A stretch of 64,000 bases of DNA from Streptomyces brevispora (GCF_007829885.1 NZ_VIWW01000001.1:5828001-5892000); one strand, 5' to 3'. Counted from the stretch's first letter, positions 1 to 9,367 are shown. Numbers and translations are program-made. Notes: generated by a model from the letters alone, not told the origin.

Positions 1-659
1 CGGTCGATGACGGTGAGCTCGTCCGCGAGCTGCTCGGCCTCCTCCATGTACTGGGTGGTCAGCAGCACCGTTGTGCCGTTGTCGGCGAGCCTCCTGACCT
101 CCGCCCAGACCTCGTTACGGGTACGGGGATCGAGCCCGGTCGTCGGCTCGTCGAGGAACAGCACGCTGGGCCGCCCCATCACGCTCGCGGCCAGATCGAG
201 CCGCCGCCGCATGCCGCCGGAGTACGTGGCCGCCTGCCGGCCGGCCGCCTCGGTCAGCGAGAACCGCTCCAGCAGCGCGTCGCTGCGGAGCCGGGCCTCC
301 TTGCGCGGCATGTCCAACAGTCGCCCGATCAGATACAGGTTCTCCCGTCCCGAGAGCTTCCCGTCGACCGAGGCGTACTGCCCGGTGAGCCCGATGCTGC
401 GGCGCACGTCCCGTGGACTGCGCGTCACGTCGAAGCCGTCCACCGACGCACTGCCCGCGTCCTGCCGTGCAAGGGTCGAAAGGATCCGCACGAGAGTCGT
501 TTTGCCGGCCCCATTGGGCCCGAGCACCCCAAGGACGGTCCCGCGCCGCACAGCCAGATCCACTCCGTCGAGAGCGGTCACCTCCGACTGCCCGCCGTAG
601 CGTTTGACCAACCCTTGAACGACGACCGCCGTGGTGTCCGTCCGTAGTAGTGGTGTCAT
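1..659 (-). CDS. DrrA-type ABC transporter ATP-binding protein (partial)
   Basis: This is the N-terminal 219 codons of an ABC ATPase that runs off the left edge of the window. The start is an ATG at 659. About 30 residues in is the Walker A motif GPNGAGKTT, then a Q-loop region (LTGQYASVDGKLSGRENL), the signature SGGMRRRLDLA and a Walker B ending FLDEPTTGLD. The wording GQYASVD and the NGTTVLLTTQYMEEAEQLAD segment are typical of the daunorubicin-resistance (DrrA) drug-export subfamily, which works with a DrrB-type permease; that permease would lie beyond the window. It acts at the cytoplasmic face of the membrane. The drug substrate cannot be deduced from sequence. Confidence 0.93.
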   Translation of the reverse strand, partial: MTPLLRTDTTAVVVQGLVKRYGGQSEVTALDGVDLAVRRGTVLGVLGPNGAGKTTLVRILSTLARQDAGSASVDGFDVTRSPRDVRRSIGLTGQYASVDGKLSGRENLYLIGRLLDMPRKEARLRSDALLERFSLTEAAGRQAATYSGGMRRRLDLAASVMGRPSVLFLDEPTTGLDPRTRNEVWAEVRRLADNGTTVLLTTQYMEEAEQLADELTVID

Positions 660-785
660 GCCCCCATTGCATAAATCCCCCCTACGCAATCCCCATACTC
701 GACCCCGGACAGCTGATGCACGTCCTTGTTGTCCGGCGAGCGAAGCGCGTGTTCCACGTGGCGCCGGGGACTTCGCGGGGACGAT

Positions 786-1007
786 TCACCCGTGGTCCGC
801 CTTCGAGCCACGACGGGAGGCGACGGCGCCGCCCGGCACCCCACCCGTGCCGACGAGCGCGATCAGGACGCCGATGCTGCGCGCGTCGAGGCCGGCCGTG
901 CGGCTCAGGAAGACGATGGACAGGGATTGCGTGCCGGCGAGAGAGAGGTTCATTCCGGCGTCGCGCAGCAGGATCGTACGGAGAAGGGGGTCCCGGACAG
1001 GCGCCGG
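786..1007 (-). pseudogene. MFS transporter remnant
   Basis: Reading the minus strand from about 1007 to a stop at 786 gives a stretch containing LLRTILLRDAGMNLSLAG, then SIVFLSRTAGLD and IGVLIALVGTGGVPGG. This matches an internal part of a major facilitator superfamily exporter, covering about two transmembrane helices and a loop. There is no start codon with a ribosome site, the frame ends a few codons after GGVPGG, and neither side continues the transporter. It is read as a decayed fragment between the ABC ATPase and the DUF6204 gene. The family call is from pattern only. Confidence 0.5.
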
Positions 1008-1014
1008 CCCGCCG

Positions 1015-1368
1015 TCACACCGTCCCTGACGTCCGCCGCCCCTTGTAGTTGATCTTCATGGTGTCCATGTCCGTCGCCGTGGAGCGCAGCTCACCGTGTC
1101 CGTACCCGCGCGCGCGCAGTTCCGTCTCCACCCGGTCCTCGGCGATCGCACCCGCCATCTCCTCGCCGTCCTCGGCGTCCGACACCACCACGTACCGGAA
1201 GCTGAAGTGCTTGAGCACCCGGTCGTAGGTGAGTGAGCCCTCCTCGCTGAACTGCATGGCCGCCAGACCGTGCTGCTCCACCTCGGCCAGCAGCCGCTCC
1301 CGCGCCACGTCCGTCAGCCCCTCCCAGGTGCCACGCACAATCACTCGGTAGGTGTGCTGCGTGCTCAT
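1015..1368 (-). CDS. DUF6204 family protein
   Basis: A 117-residue soluble protein opening MSTQHTYRVIVRGTWEGL, with an alpha/beta pattern and a conserved HFSFRYVVVSDAEDGEE segment. It resembles the DUF6204 family, small proteins common in Streptomyces with no established function. It has no signal peptide or membrane segment. The ATG at 1368 follows a purine-rich stretch and gives the family's usual length. It appears monocistronic. The family assignment is from memory of similar proteins and no function is claimed. Confidence 0.75.
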   Translation of the reverse strand: MSTQHTYRVIVRGTWEGLTDVARERLLAEVEQHGLAAMQFSEEGSLTYDRVLKHFSFRYVVVSDAEDGEEMAGAIAEDRVETELRARGYGHGELRSTATDMDTMKINYKGRRTSGTV

Positions 1369-1689
1369 CGTGATCCACCGTCTCTGTCGCGTCCCGCAAC
1401 CGCTTGAGCAGCAAGCCTACGGTCCGGAGGACGGGGCGCACACGGAATATTGTCGCGCTCGACGCCCCCGCCGACCTGGGGCAACGGACCCGGCGGCTTC
1501 TGTGCGCGCCCGGACGCCGACGTCCTCGACCCGGACGGTACGGCGGTGCGCTGCTCACCTACCCGGTGGGCGGGGCATTTTTCCGAAGACTGACGGCTGA
1601 GCCCCTGGCCCGGGCGGCCTTCAGCGTGTTCCATGGTCATCGGGGGGCGCCCGGACCTGCGGCGGCCCGCGCGAGGGAGCGAGGTTGCC
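1369..1689. other. Intergenic region, no gene recognised
   Basis: About 320 bases separate the divergent DUF6204 and DUF5107 genes. Short open frames cross it, but none has both a plausible start site and a recognisable product. It should hold the two divergent promoters; I could not pick convincing -35/-10 boxes. Confidence 0.4.
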
Positions 1690-3660
1690 TTGGCCACCAC
1701 CGTACGACGTGCCGTACTGACCCTGCCCGCAGCGGCGACGGGACCGGAGAATCCGCTGCCCGCGCTGCGGCCACTCGACGAGATGCATGTCGTCGACGAC
1801 CGCGACCGGGCCGGTCTGCCGCGTGACATGGCCCGCCAGATCGGCCACGAGCCGCTGGCCACCGTCCTGCCCGTGGCCGTCCTCGACGGGTACGGACGCG
1901 AGCGCACCCCCACCGACCTCGATGTGATCGTGATCGAGAACGACCGGCTGCGGGCCACCGTGCTGCCCGGATTCGGCGGCCGCGTCCACTCGCTCTTCCA
2001 CAAACCCACCGGCCGGGATCTCGTCTACACCAACCCCGTGCTCCAGCCCGCCGACTTCGCGCTCAACGGTGCCTGGTTCTCCGGCGGCATCGAGTGGAAC
2101 ATCGGCGCGACGGGTCACACCACCCTGTCCTGCGCCCCGGTGCACGCCGCCCGGGTCCCGGCGCCCGACGGCGGCGAGATGGTCCGGCTCTGGGAGTGGG
2201 AGAGGCTGCGCGACCTGCCGTTCCAGGTCGACCTGTGGCTGCCCGACGACTCCGACTTCCTCCACGTCGGCGTACGGATACGCAACCCGCACGAGCACCC
2301 CGCCCCGGTCTACTGGTGGTCCAACATCGCCGTGCCCGAGGGCGAGCGCACCCGGGTGCTGGCCCCCGCCGATGAGGCCTGGCACTTCGGCTACCAACGG
2401 ACGCTGACCCGGGTCCCGGTCCCCGAGAGCGGCTCGGTCGACCGGACGTACCCGCTGCGCAGCGACTTCCCCGCCGACTACTTCTACGAGGTGCCCGACG
2501 GCGCCCGCCGCTGGATCGCCTCCCTCGACGAGGACGGCCACGGGCTCGTCCAGACCTCCACCGACCTGCTGCGCGGCCGAAAGCTCTTCCTCTGGGGCAG
2601 CGGACCCGGCGGCCGCCGCTGGCAGGAATGGCTCACCGAGCCCGGCACCGTCGGCTACGCCGAGATCCAGGCCGGACTCGCCCGTACCCAGCTGGAACAC
2701 GTGCCGCTCGAGCCCGGCGGCGAGTTCAGCTGGCTGGAGTCCTACGGGCCCCTGTCGGCGGACCCCGCCGCCGTGCACGGCGACGACTGGTCCGCGGCCC
2801 GCGCGGAGACCGAGCAGCGGCTCGCCGCCACCCTGCCGCGCGCCGATGTGGACGCCGCGTACGAGGCCTGGCGGCGCTGCGCCGACACCGAACCGGGCGA
2901 GATCCTCGCCACCGGGTCCGGCTGGGGCGCGCTCGAAGTGCGGCGCGCCGGACACAAGCTGCCCGGCACCCCCTTCGCCGAGTCCACGCTCGGCGAACAA
3001 CAGGCGTCCTGGCTGGAGTTGCTGGAGCAGGGGACCTTCCCGGAGCCGCGCAGGGTGGCACCGCCCGGACCCTCCCTGGTCTCCACGCACTGGCGCGACA
3101 TGCTGGAGACGGCCTCCGCCGAACCGCTCACCGAATACCACCTGGGCATCGCCCAGTGGCACGCCGGTGACCGCGCCCAGGCGGTCCGCAGCTGGGAACG
3201 CGGACTGGCCCTGGCCCCGTCCCGCTGGCCGCTGCTGCGCTGCCTCGCCGTCGCCGCCGAGGAGGGCGGCCAGCCGGAGCGGGCGGCCGACCACTACGCG
3301 GAGGCGTTCGACAACCTGTGCGCCGAGCGCCTGGACGACGGCGACACCTGGACGGCGGCCACCGCGGCCCTCGGCCGGGAGGCGATCGAGGCGCTGCTGG
3401 CGGCGGGCCGGTCCGGCCCGGCCCGCACCGTCTGGGACGGGCTGTCCGCGGAGATCCGCCGCCGCGGCCGGTTCCGTCTGCTGGAGGCCCGGCTGCTGAT
3501 CGCGGAGGGTGACCGCGCCGCCGCCCGCGCACTGTTCGACGAGGGCTTCGAGGTCGCCGATCTGCGCGAGGGCGCGGAGATCCTGGACGAGGTGTGGGCC
3601 GAGCTCACGGACGAGCCGCTGCCGGACGCGTACAACTACCGGATGCGCCCGCGTACCTGA
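1690..3660 (+). CDS. DUF5107 / TPR-containing protein
   Basis: A roughly 656-residue cytosolic protein. The first two thirds look like a galactose-mutarotase-type beta-sandwich (DUF5107): DVIVIENDRLRATVLPGFGG, HSLFHKPTGRDLVYTNPV and WWSNIAVPEGERTRVL are typical sugar-binding sandwich wording. The last third (from about residue 450) is alpha-helical and TPR-like, for example YHLGIAQWHAGDRAQAVRSWERGL. Members of this family often sit with carbohydrate genes, so a role in glycan or sugar handling is inferred. I chose the TTG at 1690 because GAGG lies five bases upstream; an ATG at 1633 is in frame and would add 19 residues. A hairpin at 3703-3727 closes the gene. Confidence 0.85.
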   Translation: MATTVRRAVLTLPAAATGPENPLPALRPLDEMHVVDDRDRAGLPRDMARQIGHEPLATVLPVAVLDGYGRERTPTDLDVIVIENDRLRATVLPGFGGRVHSLFHKPTGRDLVYTNPVLQPADFALNGAWFSGGIEWNIGATGHTTLSCAPVHAARVPAPDGGEMVRLWEWERLRDLPFQVDLWLPDDSDFLHVGVRIRNPHEHPAPVYWWSNIAVPEGERTRVLAPADEAWHFGYQRTLTRVPVPESGSVDRTYPLRSDFPADYFYEVPDGARRWIASLDEDGHGLVQTSTDLLRGRKLFLWGSGPGGRRWQEWLTEPGTVGYAEIQAGLARTQLEHVPLEPGGEFSWLESYGPLSADPAAVHGDDWSAARAETEQRLAATLPRADVDAAYEAWRRCADTEPGEILATGSGWGALEVRRAGHKLPGTPFAESTLGEQQASWLELLEQGTFPEPRRVAPPGPSLVSTHWRDMLETASAEPLTEYHLGIAQWHAGDRAQAVRSWERGLALAPSRWPLLRCLAVAAEEGGQPERAADHYAEAFDNLCAERLDDGDTWTAATAALGREAIEALLAAGRSGPARTVWDGLSAEIRRRGRFRLLEARLLIAEGDRAAARALFDEGFEVADLREGAEILDEVWAELTDEPLPDAYNYRMRPRT

Positions 3661-3702
3661 CGATCAGCTGCCGGGCGGACAACCACCACCGAACAGGTCG
3701 TG

Positions 3703-3727
3703 CCTGACGGCTGCTCAAGCCGTCAGG
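3703..3727. terminator. Bidirectional hairpin terminator
   Basis: A perfect 10-bp stem (CCTGACGGCT / AGCCGTCAGG) with a five-base loop lies between the convergent DUF5107 and VOC genes and overlaps the last codons of the latter. There is no T-run, as usual in Streptomyces. Confidence 0.7.
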
Positions 3728-4076
3728 CCGAAAGGTTCCGGTCGACGTACTCGAAGACCGAGCCGTCCGGATGCAGGGCGATCAGATTGCGGCCGACGGG
3801 CGTGTGGACGGGGCCCGCGACGATCCGGGCGCCCACCCGGGTCAGCGAGGCGTTGGCCTCGTCGACGTCCTTGACCGCGATCGTCGCCGTCACCTTGCGC
3901 AGGATCTCCAGCTCGGCCTCGGGGCCGCTCATCAGCAGGAAGCAGCTGATGGCGGCCACGGAGACCCCGCCGCGCTCGAAGCGCAGGGCCGAACTGCCCG
4001 TGAGGTTCTCGTAGAAGGCCACCGCGGCCTCCAGGTCGTCGACGCAGATACGCAGCGTGGTTCCCAGGATTTCCAT
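3723..4076 (-). CDS. VOC family protein (glyoxalase/bleomycin-resistance fold)
   Basis: A 117-residue single-domain protein starting MEILGTTLRICVDDLEAA, followed by VAFYENLTG and ending with HPDGSVFEYVDRNLSA. The beta-alpha-beta-beta-beta pattern with FYENL near the start and a DGSVFEYV C-terminal strand is characteristic of the vicinal oxygen chelate fold. One glyoxalase-type module implies it acts as a dimer. Metal-binding positions are not obvious enough to predict chemistry, so the substrate is unknown. It is convergent with DUF5107 and shares the terminator at 3703-3727. Confidence 0.85.
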   Translation of the reverse strand: MEILGTTLRICVDDLEAAVAFYENLTGSSALRFERGGVSVAAISCFLLMSGPEAELEILRKVTATIAVKDVDEANASLTRVGARIVAGPVHTPVGRNLIALHPDGSVFEYVDRNLSA

Positions 4077-4192
4077 GCCGGACAGGGTAGTTGGCCGGTC
4101 AGCGCTGCGTGATCGATTCAGCCGACGGGGCCGCCCCGGGGCCCGTGACCGGGCCACCGGCCGCGGGCGGCGGGCCCGGGGCGGCGGCGCGC

Positions 4193-5002
4193 TCAGGCGC
4201 GGCAGAGGACTTCGCCGTGCGGGACCATGAACCAGCCGTCCTCGTGCTCGCCCCAGGTGCGCCAAGCCTCGGCGATCGCGGTCAGCTCCTCGGACGTCGC
4301 GTGCCCGCCGTCGACCGCCAGCTTCGCGTACACCGAGCCGACGGTCCGGTCCGCCCACAGGCCGCTCCACCAGTCCCGGCTCTCCGGGGTGCCGAAACAC
4401 CAGGCGGCGGCTGTCGGCGTGATGTCGGTGAAGCCGGCCCGCCGGGCCCAGGAGAGCAGGCGCCGCCCGGCGTCCGGTTCGCCGCCGTTGGCGCGGGCCA
4501 CCCGGCCGTACAGCTCCAGCCAGGCGTCCATGACCGGCACCTCGGGGAACCAGGTCATCGCCGCGTAATCGCTGTCGCGGGCCGCGACGATGCCGCCGGG
4601 GCGGCAGACCCGTCGCATCTCGCGCAGCGCCTGCACCGGGTCTCCGACATGCTGGAGCACCTGGTGGGCGTGGACCACGTCGAAGCTGTCGTCGGCGAAG
4701 TCCAGGGCGTGCACATCGGCGGTGGCGAACTCCAGGTTGTCCAGGCCGCGTTCCGCCGCCGCCTCGGCCGCCCGGTCCAGGATCTCCTGGGTGGTGTCGA
4801 CGGCGGTCACCCGGCCGGGGGCGACCAGCGCGGCCAGATCGGCGGTGATGGTGCCGGGGCCGCAGCCGACGTCCAGCACGCTCATGCCGGGGCGCAGTTC
4901 ACCGATGAGGTAGCCCGCGGAATTGGCGGCGGTGCGCCAGCGGTGCGAGCGCAGCACCGACTCGTGGTGGCCGTGGGTGTAGACGGCGGTCTCCTTCGGC
5001 AT
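4193..5002 (-). CDS. Class I SAM-dependent methyltransferase
   Basis: A 269-residue cytosolic methyltransferase. Motif I is VLDVGCGPGTITADLAAL (about residue 42), followed by the acidic ribose-contacting residue in VTAVDTTQEIL, FATADVHALDF around motif II, and motif III in MRRVCRPGGIVAARD. The helical C-terminal lid (TWFPEVPVMDAWLELYGRV onward) resembles UbiE/COQ5-like and small-molecule methyltransferases. I chose the ATG at 5002, preceded by GAGAGG, over longer in-frame starts up to 5149 that lack a ribosome site. The acceptor substrate is not predictable and no clear operon partner is present. Confidence 0.9.
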   Translation of the reverse strand: MPKETAVYTHGHHESVLRSHRWRTAANSAGYLIGELRPGMSVLDVGCGPGTITADLAALVAPGRVTAVDTTQEILDRAAEAAAERGLDNLEFATADVHALDFADDSFDVVHAHQVLQHVGDPVQALREMRRVCRPGGIVAARDSDYAAMTWFPEVPVMDAWLELYGRVARANGGEPDAGRRLLSWARRAGFTDITPTAAAWCFGTPESRDWWSGLWADRTVGSVYAKLAVDGGHATSEELTAIAEAWRTWGEHEDGWFMVPHGEVLCRA

Positions 5003-5231
5003 GACCGTGCATCCTCTCTCGAAACGCGAACGGTGAACGACGTGCTGCGTGCTGCGAACGGCGCAGCATGAGCCGCGAAGCTCTGATCGGTACGGCCACG
5101 GTACGCCCGCATGCCGAATGATGAGACAGGAATCTTGCGATGTGGACATCCTCGGTCTGGGGTGCGGGTGCGCGCCAAGGGGCGGCCGACTCGGCGTCGG
5201 CCGCCCCCTGTTCGCCCGGTCCGGGTCGGTC

Positions 5232-6737
5232 TCACACCTGCATCGGGCAGTACACCGTCAGCGCCTCCGGCAGCTTGTCGATCATCAACTCGTGCTGACT
5301 GTGCGCCACTTCGCCGTCGTACGCATACGGCGTCCCGGGCTTCAGGCCGGAGATCCGCACCCGGTGACGCCGGACGGCCGCATGCATCGGGGAGCGGCTC
5401 AGTGGCCCCGCGACGGCGGCTGCCAGCAGCCTCAGCGCCGGGGTCCGTCCGCCGTGCACCACCCGTACGTCCAGCAGGCCGTCCGCGAGGTTGTGCCGTC
5501 GGCCGGGTGCCGGGCCGACCCGCTGGAACAGGCCGTTGCCGATGAACAGCAGCCACAGCGGCCTCCGCCGGCCCTGGAGTTCGGCCTCCAGCGGCCGCTC
5601 GCCGCGCAGCACCTCGAAGGCGGCGAGCACCCCGGCCGGCCAGCCTCCGATCCTGGGCGCCCAGCGCTCGCGCGTCCTCACCAACTCGGGATAGACACCC
5701 AGGCTGAAGGCGTTCAGGAAGTAGCCGTGGGCACCCCCGGGCCCCTCGGGGCCCGGCCGGAAGCGGCCCAGGTCCACCCGGACCGCATCGCCCGCGGCGA
5801 GCGCGGCACAGGCGTCGGCCACGGTCTCGATGCCCAGGTCGTACGCGAAGTGGTTCAGCGTCCCGCCGGGGAACACGGCCAGCGGCAGACCGTGCACGGC
5901 GGCCACCGCCGCCGCCTGGTTGACCGTGCCGTCACCGCCGCAGACGCCCAGTGCCCGGCCCCGTTCCGCGGCCTTCTCCAGCTCGTCGGACAACTCCTCG
6001 GGGCGGCACTCCACCACCTCGGCGTTCGGCAGCGCGTCCCGGACCAGCGAGGCCGTGGCCGTGGCCGTCCCGGACGCCTGGTTCACCACGACGACCAGGT
6101 CCTGGCCATCGGGCAGCGCGGGCGCGTGGGCGGGGGGCCTTCCCGGTGCGGGCAACTGCCCGCGGGTGGGCACGACGCCGCGCAGCGCGAACGCCGCCCC
6201 TATGCCCAGCGCCGCACCGGCCAGCACATCGGTCGGATAGTGGACACCGGTGTAGATGCGGGAGGCGGCCACGGACAGCGCGACGGGCGCCACGACCGCT
6301 CCCCAGCCCTTCGACTCGAGGGCCACCCCGGTGGCGAAGGCGGCAGCCGATGCGGCGTGCCCGGACGGAAAGGACGTGGTGAACGGCTGGCGCTTGAGCC
6401 GCCGTATCACCGGCACGGCGTCCAGTATCGGTCGCTCCCTGCGGACCGCGCCTTTGCCGACGGTGTTGATCGCGGCCGAGGCCACCGCCAGCGAGGCGAT
6501 CCCGCGCAGCGCGGCCCGCCGGGCCCGCGCGCTGCCGCCGAACGCGGCCATGCCCGCCGCGGCACCGAGCCACAGCAGCCCGTGGTTGGCGCTGCGGCTG
6601 AGCCGCGGCAGCACGGGTGCGGCGGCGGGCCAGTGCCGTTGGGCCAGGTTCTGGAAGACGGCGAGATCGCATCGGTGCAGCAGGCTCCGCAGCCCGGCGG
6701 AGCTCGGCAGGTGTGAGGGGTTGCTCGGTGACGGCAT
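5232..6737 (-). CDS. PAP2 phosphatase-diacylglycerol kinase fusion
   Basis: A 501-residue bifunctional lipid enzyme. Residues 1-175 form a membrane PAP2-type phosphatase with the three signature motifs KGAVRRERP, SFPSGHAAS and SRIYTGVHYPTD, all with their expected catalytic Lys, Arg, His and Asp. From about residue 190 a diacylglycerol kinase catalytic domain follows: CGGDGTVNQAA (nucleotide-binding loop) and FPGGTLNHFAYDLGI. The two halves catalyse opposite steps, phosphatidate dephosphorylation and lipid phosphorylation, so the fusion may cycle lipid phosphates at the membrane. Both modules appear intact. It is divergent from the IclR regulator across about 260 bases that should hold both promoters. 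Confidence 0.93.
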   Translation of the reverse strand: MPSPSNPSHLPSSAGLRSLLHRCDLAVFQNLAQRHWPAAAPVLPRLSRSANHGLLWLGAAAGMAAFGGSARARRAALRGIASLAVASAAINTVGKGAVRRERPILDAVPVIRRLKRQPFTTSFPSGHAASAAAFATGVALESKGWGAVVAPVALSVAASRIYTGVHYPTDVLAGAALGIGAAFALRGVVPTRGQLPAPGRPPAHAPALPDGQDLVVVVNQASGTATATASLVRDALPNAEVVECRPEELSDELEKAAERGRALGVCGGDGTVNQAAAVAAVHGLPLAVFPGGTLNHFAYDLGIETVADACAALAAGDAVRVDLGRFRPGPEGPGGAHGYFLNAFSLGVYPELVRTRERWAPRIGGWPAGVLAAFEVLRGERPLEAELQGRRRPLWLLFIGNGLFQRVGPAPGRRHNLADGLLDVRVVHGGRTPALRLLAAAVAGPLSRSPMHAAVRRHRVRISGLKPGTPYAYDGEVAHSQHELMIDKLPEALTVYCPMQV

Positions 6738-6998
6738 GGGACAGCGAATACCCTGCCCGGCCGCGCCGAATCAGCAGGCGCGCCCGGATGGCACCGTTCG
6801 GCCGGGGTGGCCGGGACGCCGGGTGGCTCCGCCCATCCGCCATTCGGTGGCATACCGGGAGAAGTCGTTCGAAATCGTGCATGACCAGGGTGTCGGACAT
6901 CACCGCGTCATTGCCCGGACGAGCGCGCCGCACTTAGCCTGCGTTCGTGATGCCGGTCACCGGCCGGAATGTCGAACGCGGGAGGGTGGTGCACGGCC

Positions 6999-7772
6999 AT
7001 GGGGCGACTTGTCCCGGCGGTGACCAGGGCGCTGGACGTACTCGAACTCTTCCTCGACGGCGACGGTACGCTCTCCGCGCCCGAGGTCACCCGCAAGCTC
7101 CAGCTCCCCCGCACCACCGTCCATGAGCTGCTCACCACGCTGGCCGCCCGCTCCTACCTGGTCACGACCCCGGACCGGCCCGGCCGCTACCGCCTCGGCG
7201 TGCGCACCTACCAGCTCGGCAGCCGGTACGCCGATCAGCTCGACCTCGCAGCCGAGGGCCGGCAGGTGGCCCAGCAGGTCGCCGAGACGTGCGGGGAGAC
7301 CGTCCATGTGGCGATCCTGGAGGAGACCGACATCATCTACATCGCCAACGCGGACTCCACCCACGCGGTCCGGATGGTCTCGGCGGCGGGCCGCAGACTG
7401 CCCGCCCACTGCACGTCCGTCGGCAAGATGCTGCTCGCGGCTCTGCCCGACCGGGACCTCGACGCACGCCTCGGCGGCCTCGAACTCACCGGCATGACCC
7501 CGAACAGCATCACCGACGAAGGGGAGCTGCGGGCCGCGCTCGCCGCTGTCCGGGAGCGGGGCATCGCGGTGGAACACCGGGAGTCCGACCCCGATGTGAG
7601 CTGTGTGGCCGCGCCGGTACGGGACCGGACGGGCCGGGTCGTCGCCGCGCTCTCCATCTCCGCACCCATGATCCGCTGGAGCGAGGAGCGCGAACAGGAG
7701 CTGGCCGGTCTCGCCGCCGACGGCGCCGGGTCGCTCTCCGGCCGGCTCGGACACCACGGGGGGCGTAAGTGA
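6999..7772 (+). CDS. IclR family transcriptional regulator
   Basis: A 257-residue DNA-binding regulator. An N-terminal winged helix-turn-helix (VTRALDVLELFLDGDG, then TLSAPEVTRKLQLPRTTVHE) leads into the IclR effector domain (SAAGRRLPAHCTSVGKMLLAAL, then GIAVEHRESDPDVSCVAAPV). PAHCTSVGK is the hallmark ligand-pocket stretch. I chose the ATG at 6999, downstream of GGAGGG; an in-frame ATG at 6969 would add ten residues but has weak upstream pairing. It is divergent from the PAP2-kinase gene, which may be a target, though nothing in the sequence shows this. Confidence 0.9.
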   Translation: MGRLVPAVTRALDVLELFLDGDGTLSAPEVTRKLQLPRTTVHELLTTLAARSYLVTTPDRPGRYRLGVRTYQLGSRYADQLDLAAEGRQVAQQVAETCGETVHVAILEETDIIYIANADSTHAVRMVSAAGRRLPAHCTSVGKMLLAALPDRDLDARLGGLELTGMTPNSITDEGELRAALAAVRERGIAVEHRESDPDVSCVAAPVRDRTGRVVAALSISAPMIRWSEEREQELAGLAADGAGSLSGRLGHHGGRK

Positions 7773-8095
7773 GTCGCGGGCTGACGGTCACGGATCGCCG
7801 ACAGCGTCTCGCCGGGCGGGGCCGGGCGACCCCGCCCGGCGCCGGCTCACTGCGTCGGGAAGGAGTTCGGGAAGGAGATATGGGGAGGCGCCGGGCCCGA
7901 GGCCGAACCGGGTCTGCCGCCGGGCCGTCACCGCAGGGTGGTTCCCGGCCCGCCGTGCGCCCCCGTCCGGACCGTGGTACGGCCCCGTGGTGGCTTCGCG
8001 GTAGCGCAGGCGCCCCGCTCCATTCCCTCGTATAAAGGGGCGGACACGGCCTGGGCGACGGGCCGGGTGACCGAGCGGCGGCGAAGGAGGCCCGG
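7773..8095. other. Intergenic region, no gene recognised
   Basis: About 320 bases between IclR and the aminotransferase-like gene. It is GC-rich with no open frame I can tie to a family. A weak ribosome site (GGCGAAGGAGG) sits just before the next gene at 8096. Confidence 0.4.
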
Positions 8096-9361
8096 ATGGG
8101 CCGGGAGCGGACCGGGCGTCAGGAGCGCGGGCAGGCTGGGTACGGCACACCCGGAGTCCGGGAGGACCGCGGGCCCGTGCGCTACGGACCGCCCGCGCCC
8201 GCCTCCGGTCTGCCGGTCCTGCCCGAACTGGCCGAGGTGCTGGCGACGGCCGCAGGCAGCGGCGTACCCGAGCCGGCCGGCGGCTCGGCGGCGCTGCGCG
8301 ATGCGGCCCGCGCCTACTGGGACCGGCGCGGACTGCACGGCGGCTCCGAACACGTCGCCGCCGCGCCGGGCACCTCCTCGTTGCTGCTCGCCCTGATCGC
8401 CGCGCACGGCGGCGACGTGCTGATGCCGCGTCCCTGTCCCGCCGCCTGGATCCCGCAGGCCCGGCTGCTGGGCAGACCCGCCTACCACGTGCCGACCCCC
8501 GCCGAGTGCGGCGGCGTGCCCGATCCGTACGCGCTGCTGGAGACCGTGCGCAGGGTGCGTGCCGAGGGCGGCCGGCCCCGGCTGCTGCTGATCTCCGTCG
8601 TCGACGACCCCACCGCGACCGTCGCCCCGCCGGAACTCGTGCGCGAGGCCTGCGAGGCCGCCGTCGCCGAGGGGCTGCACATCGTCAGCGACGAGACCTG
8701 GCGCGACACCCTGCACCGGCCGCACGACACGGTGCTGCTGAGCCCGGCCGAGATGTGCCCCGACGATGTGACGGTGATCTCCGACCTGTCCGGTGCGCTG
8801 ACCCCGTCCGCCTGGCCGGTCGCGGTCGCCCGGTTCCCGGACACCGGCCGGGCGGCCGTCCGCCACGCCCGTACGCTCGACATCCTCACCGCACTCGGCG
8901 CCTTCGTGGCGGGCCCGGTGGCGGCGGCCGCCGCCCACGCGCTGCGCGAACCGGACGCCGTCACGGAGCGGGCCCGCCGGGCCGCCGCCATGCAGGCCAG
9001 GGTCGCCGCCGCGGCCCACCGGGCGGTCCTCGCCTCGGGCGCGCTGGCCCGGCCCCCGCAGGCCGGCCGTCATCTGTACGCGGACCTCGGCCCGCTCAGG
9101 TCCCGGCTCGCCGCCCGCGGGGTCACGGACTCGCTGGAGCTGGAGGAGTACCTGACGGAACGGCTCGGCACACCGGTCCCCGGCGGCCACCGGTTCGGCG
9201 ACGAACTCGGGGCACTGCGGGTGCGACTGGGCACCGGGCCGCTGCTCGGGTCCACCCCGCGACAGCAGATGGAGTCCCTCACCGCGGCGGAGCCCCTCGA
9301 ACTGCCCCATGTCGTGGCAGCCCTGAACAATTTCCGCGCAGCCCTCGACGAACTCCGCTGA
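8096..9361 (+). CDS. Aminotransferase class I/II-like protein, PLP lysine apparently absent
   Basis: A 421-residue protein with the fold-type I aminotransferase layout: a small N-terminal domain, a cofactor-loop region AAPGTSSLLLAL (about 90-100), the DDPTATVAPPE segment equivalent to the NNPTG turn (about 170), and IVSDETWRD (about 197-203) with the aspartate that normally contacts the PLP pyridine nitrogen. Where the Schiff-base lysine is expected (family pattern S-x-S-K-A-L before a GW segment) the sequence reads SDLSGALTPSAWPVAV, so residue 233 is Gly. It may be a non-catalytic relative or bind PLP differently. It stands alone, with GGAGG before the ATG. Confidence 0.8.
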   Translation: MGRERTGRQERGQAGYGTPGVREDRGPVRYGPPAPASGLPVLPELAEVLATAAGSGVPEPAGGSAALRDAARAYWDRRGLHGGSEHVAAAPGTSSLLLALIAAHGGDVLMPRPCPAAWIPQARLLGRPAYHVPTPAECGGVPDPYALLETVRRVRAEGGRPRLLLISVVDDPTATVAPPELVREACEAAVAEGLHIVSDETWRDTLHRPHDTVLLSPAEMCPDDVTVISDLSGALTPSAWPVAVARFPDTGRAAVRHARTLDILTALGAFVAGPVAAAAAHALREPDAVTERARRAAAMQARVAAAAHRAVLASGALARPPQAGRHLYADLGPLRSRLAARGVTDSLELEEYLTERLGTPVPGGHRFGDELGALRVRLGTGPLLGSTPRQQMESLTAAEPLELPHVVAALNNFRAALDELR

Positions 9362-9367
9362 CGTCCC

